From the NCBI GenBank assembly GCA_002364755.1, contig DEZI01000036.1, positions 15,644 to 79,643 on the forward strand: 64,000 nt of DNA. The letters are read 5' to 3'. The notes under the pieces are model-generated. The model was not told where the DNA came from and made no database searches. It saw only the letters and a program-made list of their open reading frames with translations. Both the position numbers and the translations under genes were made by a program. Of the stretch, positions 18,414-29,100 are shown piece by piece (the first letter of the stretch is position 1; each line of letters opens with the position of its first letter). Origin of the DNA: Stenotrophomonas maltophilia (lineage in GTDB: Bacteria > Pseudomonadota > Gammaproteobacteria > Xanthomonadales > Xanthomonadaceae).

Positions 18414-19647
18414 CGGGAACAACTTCTACGCCAGCTGCGAGCGCGTGTTCCAGCCGGCGCTGCGCGGCGTGCCGCTGGTGGTGCTGAGCAACAACGATGG
18501 CTGCGCGATCGCGCGATCGGCCGAGGCCAAGGCGCTGGGCATCAAGATGGGCCAGCCGGCCCACGAGCTGAAGCACCTGGTGCGTCGCCACGGTCTGCAG
18601 ATGCGCTCGGCGAACTTTGGCCTGTACGGCGATATGAGCGCTCGCGTCGTGACCGTCCTGCGAGAAGCTGCGCCCCGGGTGGAGGTCTACAGCATCGATG
18701 AGAGCTTCATCGATCTGGAGGGCGTGCGGGACCGCGAGCGGTTCGCCCGGGATCTGCGGCAGCGCGTGCACCGATGGACCGGCATTCCCAACTGCATCGG
18801 CATCGGGCCCACAAAGACGCTGGCCAAGCTGGCCAACAAGGTGGCCAAAAGCGCCGACGGCGTGATCGACCTCGGGGACGTGGCCTACCGGGACTCTGTG
18901 CTGCGCACCTTCCCGATTGGGGGTCTGTGGGGCGTTGGCCGCCGGCTGGCGCCGCGGCTGGAAGCCATGGGCATCAGCACGGCGGCGGCTCTGCGCGACG
19001 CGCCGGCGGACGACATCCTGGCCACCTTCGGAGTGACGCTCGCGCGCACCCAGCGCGAGCTGCAGGGGCACGCCTGCATGGAGTTGGAAGAGGTAGAGCC
19101 AGACCGGCAGCAGATCATGGTCAGCCGATCGTTCGCTGACCGAGTCGAGGACCACGAAGCCGTTGCCCAGGCGCTGGCCACCTTCGCCGTGCGCGCCTGC
19201 GAGAAGCTCCGCGCCCGAGGCTTGGTCACCGCTGGCATCTGGGTGTTCGCCCAATCCGACGTGTTCCGGCCGCAGCTGCGGCAGCACAATGCCAGCAGGA
19301 TCGTGGGCCTGCCCGCGTCGACCGCAGACACCACCGTGGTGCTGGGCGTCGTGCGCAAACTCCTGCGCGGCCTGCTCCGCGACGGGATCGGTTACAAGAA
19401 GGCAGGCGTTGCGCTGCTAGACCTGGCCCGGCCGGATGAACTGCAGGCGGACCTGTTCGGTCCGACGGTTGTCGGTAATGAGAGACTGATGGCCACCATG
19501 GACCGGATCAACCAAAAGTTCGGGCGCGGCACGGCCGGTCTGGGCGCATCTGGATGGCAGCGCCGGCCGGCGTGGGGCATGCGTCAGCACATGCTCTCGC
19601 CGAACTACACAACCGCCGTGCGCGAGATCCCTCACGTCGCCTGCTGA
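18397..19647 (+). CDS. umuC: DNA polymerase V catalytic subunit UmuC
   Basis: A 416-residue Y-family translesion polymerase. The palm active-site motifs are at the start (FGLVDGNNFYASCERVFQP, first Asp) and in YSIDESFIDL (catalytic D-E). The helix-hairpin-helix segment follows (TKTLAKLANKVAK), then the little finger and the C-terminal DUF4113 region. It runs to the family's full length. Together with UmuD it performs SOS mutagenesis; carriage on a prophage could raise mutation in the lysogen or protect phage DNA after damage. Confidence 0.94.
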   Translation: MFGLVDGNNFYASCERVFQPALRGVPLVVLSNNDGCAIARSAEAKALGIKMGQPAHELKHLVRRHGLQMRSANFGLYGDMSARVVTVLREAAPRVEVYSIDESFIDLEGVRDRERFARDLRQRVHRWTGIPNCIGIGPTKTLAKLANKVAKSADGVIDLGDVAYRDSVLRTFPIGGLWGVGRRLAPRLEAMGISTAAALRDAPADDILATFGVTLARTQRELQGHACMELEEVEPDRQQIMVSRSFADRVEDHEAVAQALATFAVRACEKLRARGLVTAGIWVFAQSDVFRPQLRQHNASRIVGLPASTADTTVVLGVVRKLLRGLLRDGIGYKKAGVALLDLARPDELQADLFGPTVVGNERLMATMDRINQKFGRGTAGLGASGWQRRPAWGMRQHMLSPNYTTAVREIPHVAC

Positions 19648-19789
19648 GAAGAAGCTGCCCTGCAACCGTCTAACGGCTGAGACATGCTCGAGAGCTGACG
19701 CCAACCGTCAAATAATTGCCCGCAGAGCGCTTCTTCTCCGCCGCCCCAAAGTGTCCTAATATCACGAACTCACAAAGGGGGGTCTCACC

Positions 19790-20188
19790 ATGGAAGAGAA
19801 TACGAGCCGTAGGGCAGCAACAATCTCGGTCGGCGAAAAGACGGATCGCATTGTTCACTTCAAGTCATCCACCCATCGGGTCGAGTACGTATCGGGTGGA
19901 TTTGTAGCTGTGGTTAATAAAGGACCCAACCAGTTAATCCTTTATCGGGACGTTTTGCCTGATGTAGTGGAAGTAGTGGATGTTCAGAGGAACGATGAGG
20001 GTAAGACCGTCGGCGTTCGCTCGCATGAAGTGAAGGTTGCTGGCGGACCGTCACGCGAGGATGTAGTTACCCTGATACTTACGGACTCAGCCCTAAAAAC
20101 TATCCACGATGTGCTTTCACAGCATCTGGAAGTTATAAATAGGAAGGAGGGAGAGCGGTCGGCTGATCAGTCTACTGACCAGGAGTGA
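19790..20188 (+). CDS. Hypothetical protein, first gene of an AT-richer island
   Basis: A 132-residue protein, not recognised. It is rich in beta-strand-like segments (FKSSTHRVEYVSGGFVAVVN, LILYRDVLPDVVEVVDVQ) and ends in a helix and acidic tail. The base composition is clearly lower in GC than the surrounding phage genes. It has a purine-rich ribosome site (aaagggggg) about 8 bases before the ATG, and a possible -10 taatat at 19758. The next gene begins 3 bp after its stop, so the two form an operon and probably work together. Confidence 0.7.
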   Translation: MEENTSRRAATISVGEKTDRIVHFKSSTHRVEYVSGGFVAVVNKGPNQLILYRDVLPDVVEVVDVQRNDEGKTVGVRSHEVKVAGGPSREDVVTLILTDSALKTIHDVLSQHLEVINRKEGERSADQSTDQE

Positions 20189-20191
20189 CCG

Positions 20192-21184
20192 ATGAGCGAA
20201 TACGAGCTTCGAGCCGTGGTGACGGTTCGGACAGAGTCAAAATTATCGCTCCCTGAGGACACTCAGAAGTACATTGACAGTATCATTAAGGTCTCAGCAG
20301 TCGATGATATCGCGGGTGACACCGTTCTCACCAGGGTTCCTGAGTGCTCTGCACCAGAAGACAGTTGTGCGGAAATTGATCCCCCTGCTGAACGGTTGGG
20401 AGGATCTGAGCCCCAGTCGGCCGTGTACGCCATTGACTCGCGTCAACCGGCCCCCAATGATGGCAACATGAGCAACCCCTCGCGCGAAGAATTCGAACTC
20501 CGTTTCCAGCTCTTGGATCAGAGGCTGGAGAGTAGCTTGGATCGGTCGAACGATCGGGTAGCAAATCTACTCGATTCGCAGCAGCGACTACAAGAGCGCC
20601 TAGAGCGGCAGATCGAATCGATTGCAACCTTAAATGCGTCCGCTCGCGTTGACTTTGCTAGAGATATAAAAGCTGCAGAGAAGGACATCGCTGAAAAACT
20701 TGAGAGTTCAAACAACGAATCTCAACGGCGGCTCCAAGAGCGCTTAGAAAGGCAAATCGAATCCATAACAAACTTAAATGCTGCTGCACGCATTGATTTC
20801 GCCAAGGACTTGAAATCCGCAGAAAAGGGAATTGTAGATAGAGTTGAAAATTCGAATAAAACCACTGTCGACCAAATCAAGGCTGAAAATAAATCAATGA
20901 AATCCACCATGATTATCACTGCCATCGGTACGGCACTGACGATTGTGATTGGTGTAGCAGCATTCAATTCCACCGTACTATCTAACATGGTGGCAAGCTT
21001 TGAGACGGGTAAGAGCGTTGCAGCGGAGCTAGCCAAAAGCTCGGCAGAGCTAAATGAGGTCAGCAAACGTCAAACGGACAGCGACAAGAAACGCGAAGAC
21101 GAAGGACAAACGGAAATTAATGATTCTGCCAGCCATAAGGTCTCCCCTCATGGGAAGGCGTCTGGCTCTGCACCAGAGCGTTAA
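20192..21184 (+). CDS. Membrane protein with duplicated coiled-coil repeat
   Basis: A 330-residue protein, not recognised. Layout: N-terminal soluble part (1-95), coiled coil with an internal duplication of about 46 residues (130-175 and 177-222, each containing LQERLERQIESI and an ARxDFAxDxKxAEK stretch), one transmembrane helix (about 237-258, MIITAIGTALTIVIGVAAF) and a charged C-terminal tail. This plan, a sensor-like coil on one side of a membrane helix, is common in phage exclusion and abortive-infection proteins, but no named family is matched. Low GC indicates recent transfer. Cotranscribed with the 19790 gene. Confidence 0.75.
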   Translation: MSEYELRAVVTVRTESKLSLPEDTQKYIDSIIKVSAVDDIAGDTVLTRVPECSAPEDSCAEIDPPAERLGGSEPQSAVYAIDSRQPAPNDGNMSNPSREEFELRFQLLDQRLESSLDRSNDRVANLLDSQQRLQERLERQIESIATLNASARVDFARDIKAAEKDIAEKLESSNNESQRRLQERLERQIESITNLNAAARIDFAKDLKSAEKGIVDRVENSNKTTVDQIKAENKSMKSTMIITAIGTALTIVIGVAAFNSTVLSNMVASFETGKSVAAELAKSSAELNEVSKRQTDSDKKREDEGQTEINDSASHKVSPHGKASGSAPER

Positions 21185-21303
21185 CTTAAAGTTCGCGAAC
21201 TGGCTGTGATTGGCGCTAACGACCGCCTTGGAATCAGCGGTTTAAAGTGTTTCGCCGATGACGCCCTTGGGATCAGTCAGCCAACTGCTGGGGTGCCTAA
21301 AGC

Positions 21304-22101
21304 ATGAAGCTCGAGACACGTGGCCCGCAAGTCGGGCCATGTAATATTTGCGGAACAGTTGATCGTCTAACTGAAGACCACATTCCGCCCAAGGGAGTGC
21401 CCCGCGTTGGTCAAGCTTATCTCTCCAGGCTTGTAGACACTCTTGGCGCCGAAAAGCCCGGGAAGGGAGCCAGACTCTTCCAAAATGGTGTCAAGTACCG
21501 GTCGATATGTCGCTCATGCAACGGCGACCTACTGGGTGCAACCTACGACCCGCATCTCATTAATTTCTGTAGAGAAGTTGACATCGCGTTTCGAGACCGA
21601 GTGCACCTTCCTACCGATTTCATTGTGCGTCCTAATCGTCTGTTCCGATCAGTCGTCGGGCACCTTCTCGCTCATGGAGTCGGTCTACATCGTACCGGCC
21701 CCTTTCCTGCAATCAAGTCCGACTACTTCTTGAATCCAACCAAGGCTTTTCCTGAGAACCTTCGACTGTACTGCTGGGTATACCCTTATCAGCGCCAAGT
21801 CATAGCAAGATGGATGACTAGCATTTTCGACATTCGTTTCAGGACGACCCCTTTTGTTTTTTCGATTGCAAAATTCTTTCCAGTCGCATGGCTATGTGCG
21901 GATGGAGAGCTCCCACCGCACGTCCCATCCGGCGTTATACGCGTAGATCAGCTAAGCACTGAAAATATCGATGACCGGGCAACAATTACATTGAGTCCCA
22001 GCAACGTTCCGCCGCCAATTTGGCCTGAAGCGCCAAGTGGTAACGGGATCGTGCTCCTGAATCGACTCGGGACAGTCGCTATTCCAAGAGGTAGTCGGTA
22101 A
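21304..22101 (+). CDS. HNH-type endonuclease-like protein
   Basis: A 265-residue protein with an N-terminal zinc-bound HNH-like site: CNIC at residues 13-16, the LTEDHIPPKG histidine motif at 22-31, and a second cysteine pair CRSC followed by N at 69-73. The rest (about 85-265) has no recognised domain. HNH proteins with the TEDHIPPKG signature are often found in anti-phage or restriction settings (family knowledge, general). The composition is lower in GC than the phage core. It lies 119 bp after the coiled-coil gene in the same direction, so it may belong to the same cargo unit. Start ATG has only a weak ribosome site. Confidence 0.7.
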   Translation: MKLETRGPQVGPCNICGTVDRLTEDHIPPKGVPRVGQAYLSRLVDTLGAEKPGKGARLFQNGVKYRSICRSCNGDLLGATYDPHLINFCREVDIAFRDRVHLPTDFIVRPNRLFRSVVGHLLAHGVGLHRTGPFPAIKSDYFLNPTKAFPENLRLYCWVYPYQRQVIARWMTSIFDIRFRTTPFVFSIAKFFPVAWLCADGELPPHVPSGVIRVDQLSTENIDDRATITLSPSNVPPPIWPEAPSGNGIVLLNRLGTVAIPRGSR

Positions 22102-22158
22102 AAATTCGTCCTACGAACTCTCACAAGTTCAATGCACCGGTCCGACTAACGTGAAACT

Positions 22159-22824
22159 ATGTGCGGCCGCTTCGTCCAGCTTCCCGTTGTTGACTTCGGC
22201 CTGCCAGGCTTGGCTGACCTCGCCCCCGGCTTGGCCGAGATACAGCCCAGCTTCAACCTGGCACCCACCCAACGGGCGTCGGTGATCCTCGACCGCGGCG
22301 AAGGCCGGCAGGTAACACGGATGGCCTGGGGCCTCCTGCCATTCTGGGCGAAGACCAAGAGCATGCAGGGCAAGGCGATCAACGCGCGCATCGAGACAGT
22401 GGCCACCAAACCGGCCTTCCGCACTGCGTTTAAGAAGCGCCGGTGCGTGATCCCCATGGCCGGGTACTACGAGTGGTCGGTGAGCCCGGAGGACGGGAAG
22501 AAGGATCCATGGTTCATCCACGCCACCGGCCCGCTTCTAGCGGCCGGCCTGTGGGAGGACAGCAGCCCTCTGCTGCCCGATGGCAACCTGGGCACCTTCA
22601 CCATCATCACCGGCGACAGCAGCGGCGTATCGGCCGACATCCATGACCGCATGCCGGTGTGGCTGCAGGCTGGCCAGATCGATGACTGGATGGCCGCCAG
22701 CCCGGACGACGCCATGGCCATGCTGCTCACCAGCACGCCCCCGTCCATGGAGGCATACCGAGTCAGCCGGGCGGTGAATACCCCGCGAAACAACCGCGAG
22801 GAACTGCTTCAGCCAGTGGCATGA
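22159..22824 (+). CDS. SRAP/YedK abasic-site protein
   Basis: A 221-residue SOS-response-associated peptidase (YedK/HMCES family) that forms a thiazolidine crosslink with abasic sites in single-stranded DNA. The key residues are all in place: Cys2 right after the initiator Met (MCGRF), Asn75 (NARIET), Glu105 (GYYEW) and His162 (HDRMPV). Length is normal. High GC unlike the preceding island, so it is a separate acquisition. With umuDC it gives the prophage a second DNA-damage function. It converges on the late operon with a 4-bp gap. Confidence 0.93.
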   Translation: MCGRFVQLPVVDFGLPGLADLAPGLAEIQPSFNLAPTQRASVILDRGEGRQVTRMAWGLLPFWAKTKSMQGKAINARIETVATKPAFRTAFKKRRCVIPMAGYYEWSVSPEDGKKDPWFIHATGPLLAAGLWEDSSPLLPDGNLGTFTIITGDSSGVSADIHDRMPVWLQAGQIDDWMAASPDDAMAMLLTSTPPSMEAYRVSRAVNTPRNNREELLQPVA

Positions 22825-22828
22825 AGGT

Positions 22829-23035
22829 TCAGGTGCCGGTCGCTTCTGCCGGCTCTTCAGTGGCGCTGAGGCGGTAGAAGCGACCGGTCCGCATCGCAAC
22901 GCCGTCTTCGTACGCGACGGTCAGCACGACCTGGGCACCGGATACCGAGTTGGGTTCATCGAAGGTGAGCTGCAGCTTGTCCGGCAGGGCTGCACTCTCC
23001 AGCTTGTTCGACAGACGCATCTTCAGATTCAACAT
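22829..23035 (-). CDS. Small protein at the end of the late operon
   Basis: A 68-residue protein of unknown function, the last gene of the leftward structural operon, 77 bp after the J-like tail tip gene. It reads as beta-rich (KLQLTFDEPNSVSGAQVVLTV). It may be a tail-fibre-associated or assembly protein by position. Confidence 0.6.
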   Translation of the reverse strand: MLNLKMRLSNKLESAALPDKLQLTFDEPNSVSGAQVVLTVAYEDGVAMRTGRFYRLSATEEPAEATGT

Positions 23036-23112
23036 TTTCTAGTTCCTCTTCTTCATCGGAGGCGAAGCCTCTCAGGTTGCATGCCGCAGCGAAATGCTGT
23101 GGTTGTTTGGTG

Positions 23113-26100
23113 CTACTGCTCAATCGAGACGATCGACAAGCTCTGTGTGATCGTCTGACTGTCGAAGCCACCCGACTGATGGGTGACATTCTGTTCGGTG
23201 AAGCTAACGATCTCGGCACGGTAGCTGCGGCGCGTGGTGCCGTTAGCGTTGTCGCTGAGTGTCACAGAGGCTGACCAGTACGAAAGGGCACTGTCAGGAC
23301 CGTCGGTCTCGTTGGTGATGCCCACGCTGCCGCTGATTGGGATCTGCTGCCACAGAGCTTCTGCCTGACCATCCAGCTGGCGATAGAGATTGATGACACC
23401 GCCGTTTGCACCAGCACCTGCGACGAAACCCTGCGAGCCGGAAGCGGTCTTCGTACGGCGATGCTGGCGATTGAAGCCGACCACGACTTGCTTGTTGCGA
23501 CCGTTGGTATCAAACGGCCCAACCAGGACGCTGTTGCCAATCGTCTGCGTTGTAGTGGCCTGCGCCGCGTTGCGCAGGATACCGGCAGCGATGGAGCCGC
23601 CCCAATATGCGTTACCGTTGCGGTCCATCCACATTGTGGCGTTTGTCTTGTTCGCGTTCGCCGCACCAACGTTCGGTCCGAAGTAGTCGACCAAACCGTC
23701 GCCACCGAATCCGTTGCCGAGGATGCGCTGCGAGTTGCCTGACCACACGCGCAGATAGCCCTGCGTCATTTCAATACCGTCAGCACCGCCCGGCGTGAGA
23801 ATGTTGACCGCATTCGACAAGATGTTGAGCGCCGAAGTTTGCCCAGTGATACCCAGCTGCATTCCAGCGCTGATGCCGTTTGCTTGCACTCCCAAGTTCC
23901 ACTGTGCGGATGCCTGATCGCCTGGTGCATACGGCGGCGGTTTAGTGGCACCTGCAGCAACTTCGCAAACCATCGGGTACACAAGCCAGAAATAGGGATC
24001 GCTCTCATTGTTGCCCCGAAGCTGCAGGATCAAGCGCCCACGGACAGTCCCCTGCGGCACGTTGCCGATTACGAAAGGTCGCGGATACTGCGCGAGACTG
24101 GCGTTAGCCTGGCCGGTCGGGGTCAAGATACTAGTTCCCAAATAGCCCGTAATTTTCCCCTGAAAATCAATGCATTCCAGAAGCAGCTGAGCACGGCAAC
24201 GATGCGTATTCAAGTACGCGGAAACGCAGTAGGTCTTTGCGACATCCAGCGGGAAGTAATGCCCCTGCATCGCAACGTTATCGGCCATATCAACGTTGTA
24301 GTAGCCTGAACGTACAGACCCTAGTGCGGCAGATACACCATACGGAAGGAAAGCCCCACTGCCACCAGCGTATTCCAAGGGGTCACCAAGTTCCCGCCAG
24401 CCTGACGGGTTCCAATCCCATCCCCAGCCAGTGCGCTGCCAGTTCGGGAAAGTGCTGTTGGGGATCAGATTTCCACCACCGCCCTGATTGTTTACCTGCA
24501 CGCGCATCTCTTGCACAACTGAAGCATCGGCCTTGCCGCCCACCGATGCCTGCACACCGTCGATCCGGCTTGCCTGGGCGGTAATGTCCTGGCCCTGCTG
24601 GGTCACCGTTGCCTGCAGTGCGCTGACGCCGCTGGCCGCGCCGGCGGCGGTCTGCTGCGCGTTGTACGCTTCGGTCACATCCTGCAACACGAAGTCATCC
24701 CAGATCAGCTGAGTAGCGCTCGTGGTGCTTGGGCTGCTGTTCAGCTGCAGAATCGCCCGGTTCTTGCCTGCAGCGATACGAACGTAGCCACTGACCTTCG
24801 TCCACTCGGTCTCCGAGAAGGTCGACAGGTTCGGGGCCGAAAAGTTCGGGTAGGTCTGGGATGCGCCGTTGTCGGACAGCTGGAACCGCAGCTGCACGTT
24901 GCCGGCCGCTGGGCCAACGCGCTTGGCCCATGCCTCGCAGTAGTACACGCGATCGGGGGCGACATCGAAGGTTGCAAGCTGGATGGAGCGCGTGTTGCTG
25001 GCATGGGTTACCGTCAGCGCGTTCGTACCTGTGCGGCCGCCTGCGGTGACGGTCGCCCAGGAGTGGATGGCGGTGCCGACCGCGCGGGCCTCGAAGCTAC
25101 CATCCAGCACCATGTTGCTGCCGGCACGATTGCCCTGGTCGACCGCAGCCGAGACGGACGTGATCGCGCTGCCCTGCGCAGTGATCTGCTGCCCTTGCTG
25201 GGTGACCGTACCGGTGAGCGTCGCGGTGGCCGCAGCGTTAGCTTCAGCGGCCAGCTGCTCGGTCACGTCGTAAAGCTCAATGCTGTCAACACGCACCACG
25301 GCGTTGTTGGGGTAGTTGTACGCCCACAGCCGCACCGCACCGATACTGGCATCGACGGCGTCGAAATCCACGGTGTAGGTTGCGAAGCTGGAACTGAGCG
25401 TCAGCTGCTTGTCGTTGTTGCCAGCCGCAAGAGTCTCCCGGTTCTGGCGCTGCAGGCGCAGCATCAGATTCATTGCCCCGGACACGCCCATGGCCCGCAC
25501 GATCGCCCGGTACCGGCGCGCACCGCGGTTGGGGATCCACTGCCCGTCCGCGGCCCCCAATGCCGGGTTGGAGGACGTGGTGCGCGTCATGGTCACCCCG
25601 GGGCGGTTGTCGCCTGCCGTCTCGCTCCACACCGGGGCGGGCGCAGCCAGTGACCACCACTGCAGGCCGGTGGCGAAATTGCTGTTCGGCACCAGGTTGT
25701 CGCCCAGCGTGCGGAGCCCGTCCAGCTTTGCATTGACCGTTGTCACAGACTGCCCCAACGCAGTCACCGTGCCCTGAAGCGTGGCCACCGTACCGGTCAG
25801 TGTCGTGGTCGCAGCCGCGTTGGCGGCCGTCTGCTCAGCGATCTCATCCGCCGACAGTTTGTAGCCGCTGGCGGTGCTGCCCAGCTGCACCTGCACGTTG
25901 TCCCATTCGACCCACTGGTCGGCCAGACCTAAGCCATAGGCACGGATATAGACCTGACAGAAGGCCGCAGTTGCCGGTGCCGTAGCGGTGAAGGTCTTCC
26001 GGTCCCAGGTAGCGGCGGTCACGAGCTTCGCAGGATCGGCAGGCGTTCCGCTGTAGCTGATGGTCTGGTTGTTCTCGTCCTGCCACCTGAACTGGAGAAA

Positions 26101-29100
26101 CACTCGCGCGCCAGGTGTGCCCCGGACGTACGTGGACAGAGTAACGGGCTTGCCTGGCTCCACCGACATTGTCTTGCTGGCGCTGGTAGTGGTGAACTCC
26201 CAATAGCCAGTACTCGGCACATTGGCCATGGCCCAGCGCGCGGCCAACTTGCTGCTCGGCAAAGCCGAGGCCACATAAGTGCGTGTGACCACGCCGCCGG
26301 CCAGGCCCCCACTGCCGCTGGTCCAGCCCGCTCCGCTCTGCTCGAAGCCGCTGTTGCCCAAGAGGTTGTCGCCGCCCACATTACCGAGCGACGCGCTAAC
26401 GTTGGTGATTGCCGTACCTAGGCTGGTGATGTCGTTGCCCTGCAGCGTCACCTGAGACTGCAGGGTCTGCAGCGCGGCGTTACTGGCCTTGCCGTCCACA
26501 TCGGTCCGGAGGGCGCTGATCAGGCCGGCCTGCGAGCTGATCTGCCCACCCTGGTTCTGAACGGTCGTGGTCAGCGCCTGCAGCCCCTCGGCGTTGGCGA
26601 GCACCTCAGTCACTTCTTCGATCACCACGTCGTCCACACGCAGCACGCCGGCGGTGTGGTCACAGACGATGTTCAGACGCAGCGCGGCGATGGTCGTGGC
26701 AGTGACCACTGTCTCGACCCGGGTCCATTCGGTCCGCCCAGCAGCGAAGGCCAGCCCGGCGATCAGCCCGCCGTCCTGGTTGCCGATGCGGACCTTACCG
26801 TTGCCCGAGCTGCCGTTGTAGTCGGCATCCGTCTGGTAGTGGGCGCTGATCCGATATTTCTTGCCGTTGATGACCGGCAGGTTGGCTCCGCCGTTTGCGG
26901 TGATCGTCCTCGTGCCGGCGGCGCCGGTCACCTTCAGGCACTTCCCGGTCCTGCCCTCTGCCGCGATCAATACCGAAGGGTTGGCGGCGTAGGTCCACCC
27001 CGCGCCCTCCCCTAGCTCGAAGCTGCCGTCGAGCACCATATTGCTGCCTTGAGAGATCAGGGCGGGCAGCTTTGCGTTGATGGTGGTGATCGACTGTGCC
27101 AGCGCGCCGGTGGCGGTCGCGGTCGCCTCTTCGAGCGCGGTCACCTGCGCAGAGGTGGCCAGGCGGCCGGCCCCGGCCGGCATGCGTGCCTCCATGGTGC
27201 CGATGCGCTGCACCTGCGCCTTGTCGGCATCCACGCGCGCCACCATTTCCTGGTACATCAGGCCGCTGGTCAGCTGCAGCGGGTCGGTGCCGGTGTACTG
27301 GCCACGCATCTGCACGCCCAGCGTGGTGACGCTCTGGGCGACGACTTGGTCGGCCTGCTGCAGCGCGGTCTGCACCTCCTGCACCAGCGCCACTGATGCG
27401 CCCGGCGACGGACGGCCGATGGCCACGTAGTCGTACAGGAGATAGGCGGCATCGGTCTGGGTGGTGACCAGGGCCATGCGGACAGCGCGGATCGGAGACG
27501 GGCCGTTCCATGGAATGTCCGAGATATCGACCGTGGCGATGCCGCTCGCGTCGAAGCTCGGCGCCGGCAGCGTGACCGACTTCGCGTCGTTCCAGGTTGT
27601 ATCTGCATCGGTGATCCAGCGCACCAGGCCACGCCACGTCGGTGCGCCCACGCGCTTGATGCGGGTCTTGATGAACCGGTACACGTTGCCGTCGATTGCC
27701 AGCGGGCTGGGCGTCTGCGCATGGGCAGAGGTGCTGTTGGCCGGGCGCAGCATGCCGTCGACCACGGTGGGGGTGCCATTGCCCGTCCAGCTTTCCGTGG
27801 TGGTGTTGAACAGCCAGATCTTGGCGCTGTCGAACTGCGTGCCGCTGCCAGCGGCCACGCTGCCGATCTGCTGGGCCACTGACTCAAATTGCGTCTGGGT
27901 GGTGGTGGCCAGGTTTTCGACGGCTGCCTCGCGCTCGAGCTTCTCGTTGAGCACATCGTTTGCCCGCTCGATCTTCTCCTGCGCGAGCGCGTCGTTGGTG
28001 GCAGTGAGGTTGTCGGCAACCTGCTTCACTGCCTCCACGCGGAATGCCGTTTCCTGGGCCAGGTTGGCATTGACCTGTGCAATGGCGGCGGCGCGGTCGC
28101 GCGATTCGGCCAGGTCCGCGTTGAGGCGGTCCAGTTTTTCCTGGTCGATCTGGCGCTGCTGCTCCACCTGCCGCGCCGTCTGCTCGTCCAGATCCTCTAC
28201 CAGGTCACCGATCACCTCTCCGAGATTGGCACCAAGCGTCTTCTGGACGACCCTGCTGCCGTCGGACAGCCGGCCAGAGGTATTGCGCGATCGGCAGGCG
28301 AAGGTCCAGTCGCCCGCCGGCGGCAGCACGGCCTCGAACGAGGCGGAGTGGTAGCCATCGTCTCCCACAGGGGTCATCTGGTCCCAGACCGGCGCGGCCA
28401 CCTTGCCAGCGGTGTATCGGATCTCCACACCGGCGAAATCCGCAGACTGCACGGTGTCGTTCAGGAATCCCCAGGTATACCGACGCACGCCGCCGCTGAC
28501 CTCGGTGACGTCGAAGATGTCCACCAGCACAGGCGGTGCGTCGGCGCCGAGCGTGGTGTACATCACCGTCACCGCAACGCCGGCATTGCCCTCGGGGCTG
28601 TAGGGCCGCACGGTGATGGGATAGACGCCGGCCTGCGGGATGCGCCAGGTTGCGGTGCGCGTGCGGGTGCTGGCCACCTGTTCGAGCTCGCCGTTGCCGT
28701 CCAGCTCCGACAGCACGATGACCTCACCAACCGGCCCCGAAACATCGAAGGTGGCGGTGAGCTCGGTGAACACGGTATCACCCTGCACCACCTGTTGCTC
28801 GGTGACGCGCAGATTGCTGGCCACCGGGCGAGTCTGCAGCAGCGAGCCGTTCGGCGGGCGAATGTATTCTCCAGATTCCACGTAATGCCAGAACTCCGGC
28901 CCCTCCGGCACAACAGAGACCGATGCACCCTTGAGGTCCGACTCGGGCTCGATACCGACCACGCGCACGCGGTAGCCCGGCGTCTGCTTGAAGTCGAAGA
29001 TCCAGATGGTGTCGTGGGCGGGATTCTCGTCGGTGTTGCCCGGCAGCGGCGCGTCTGCCGGCCAGGGATCAGCCAGCTGGATCTGGTCCGTTTCGCCAAC

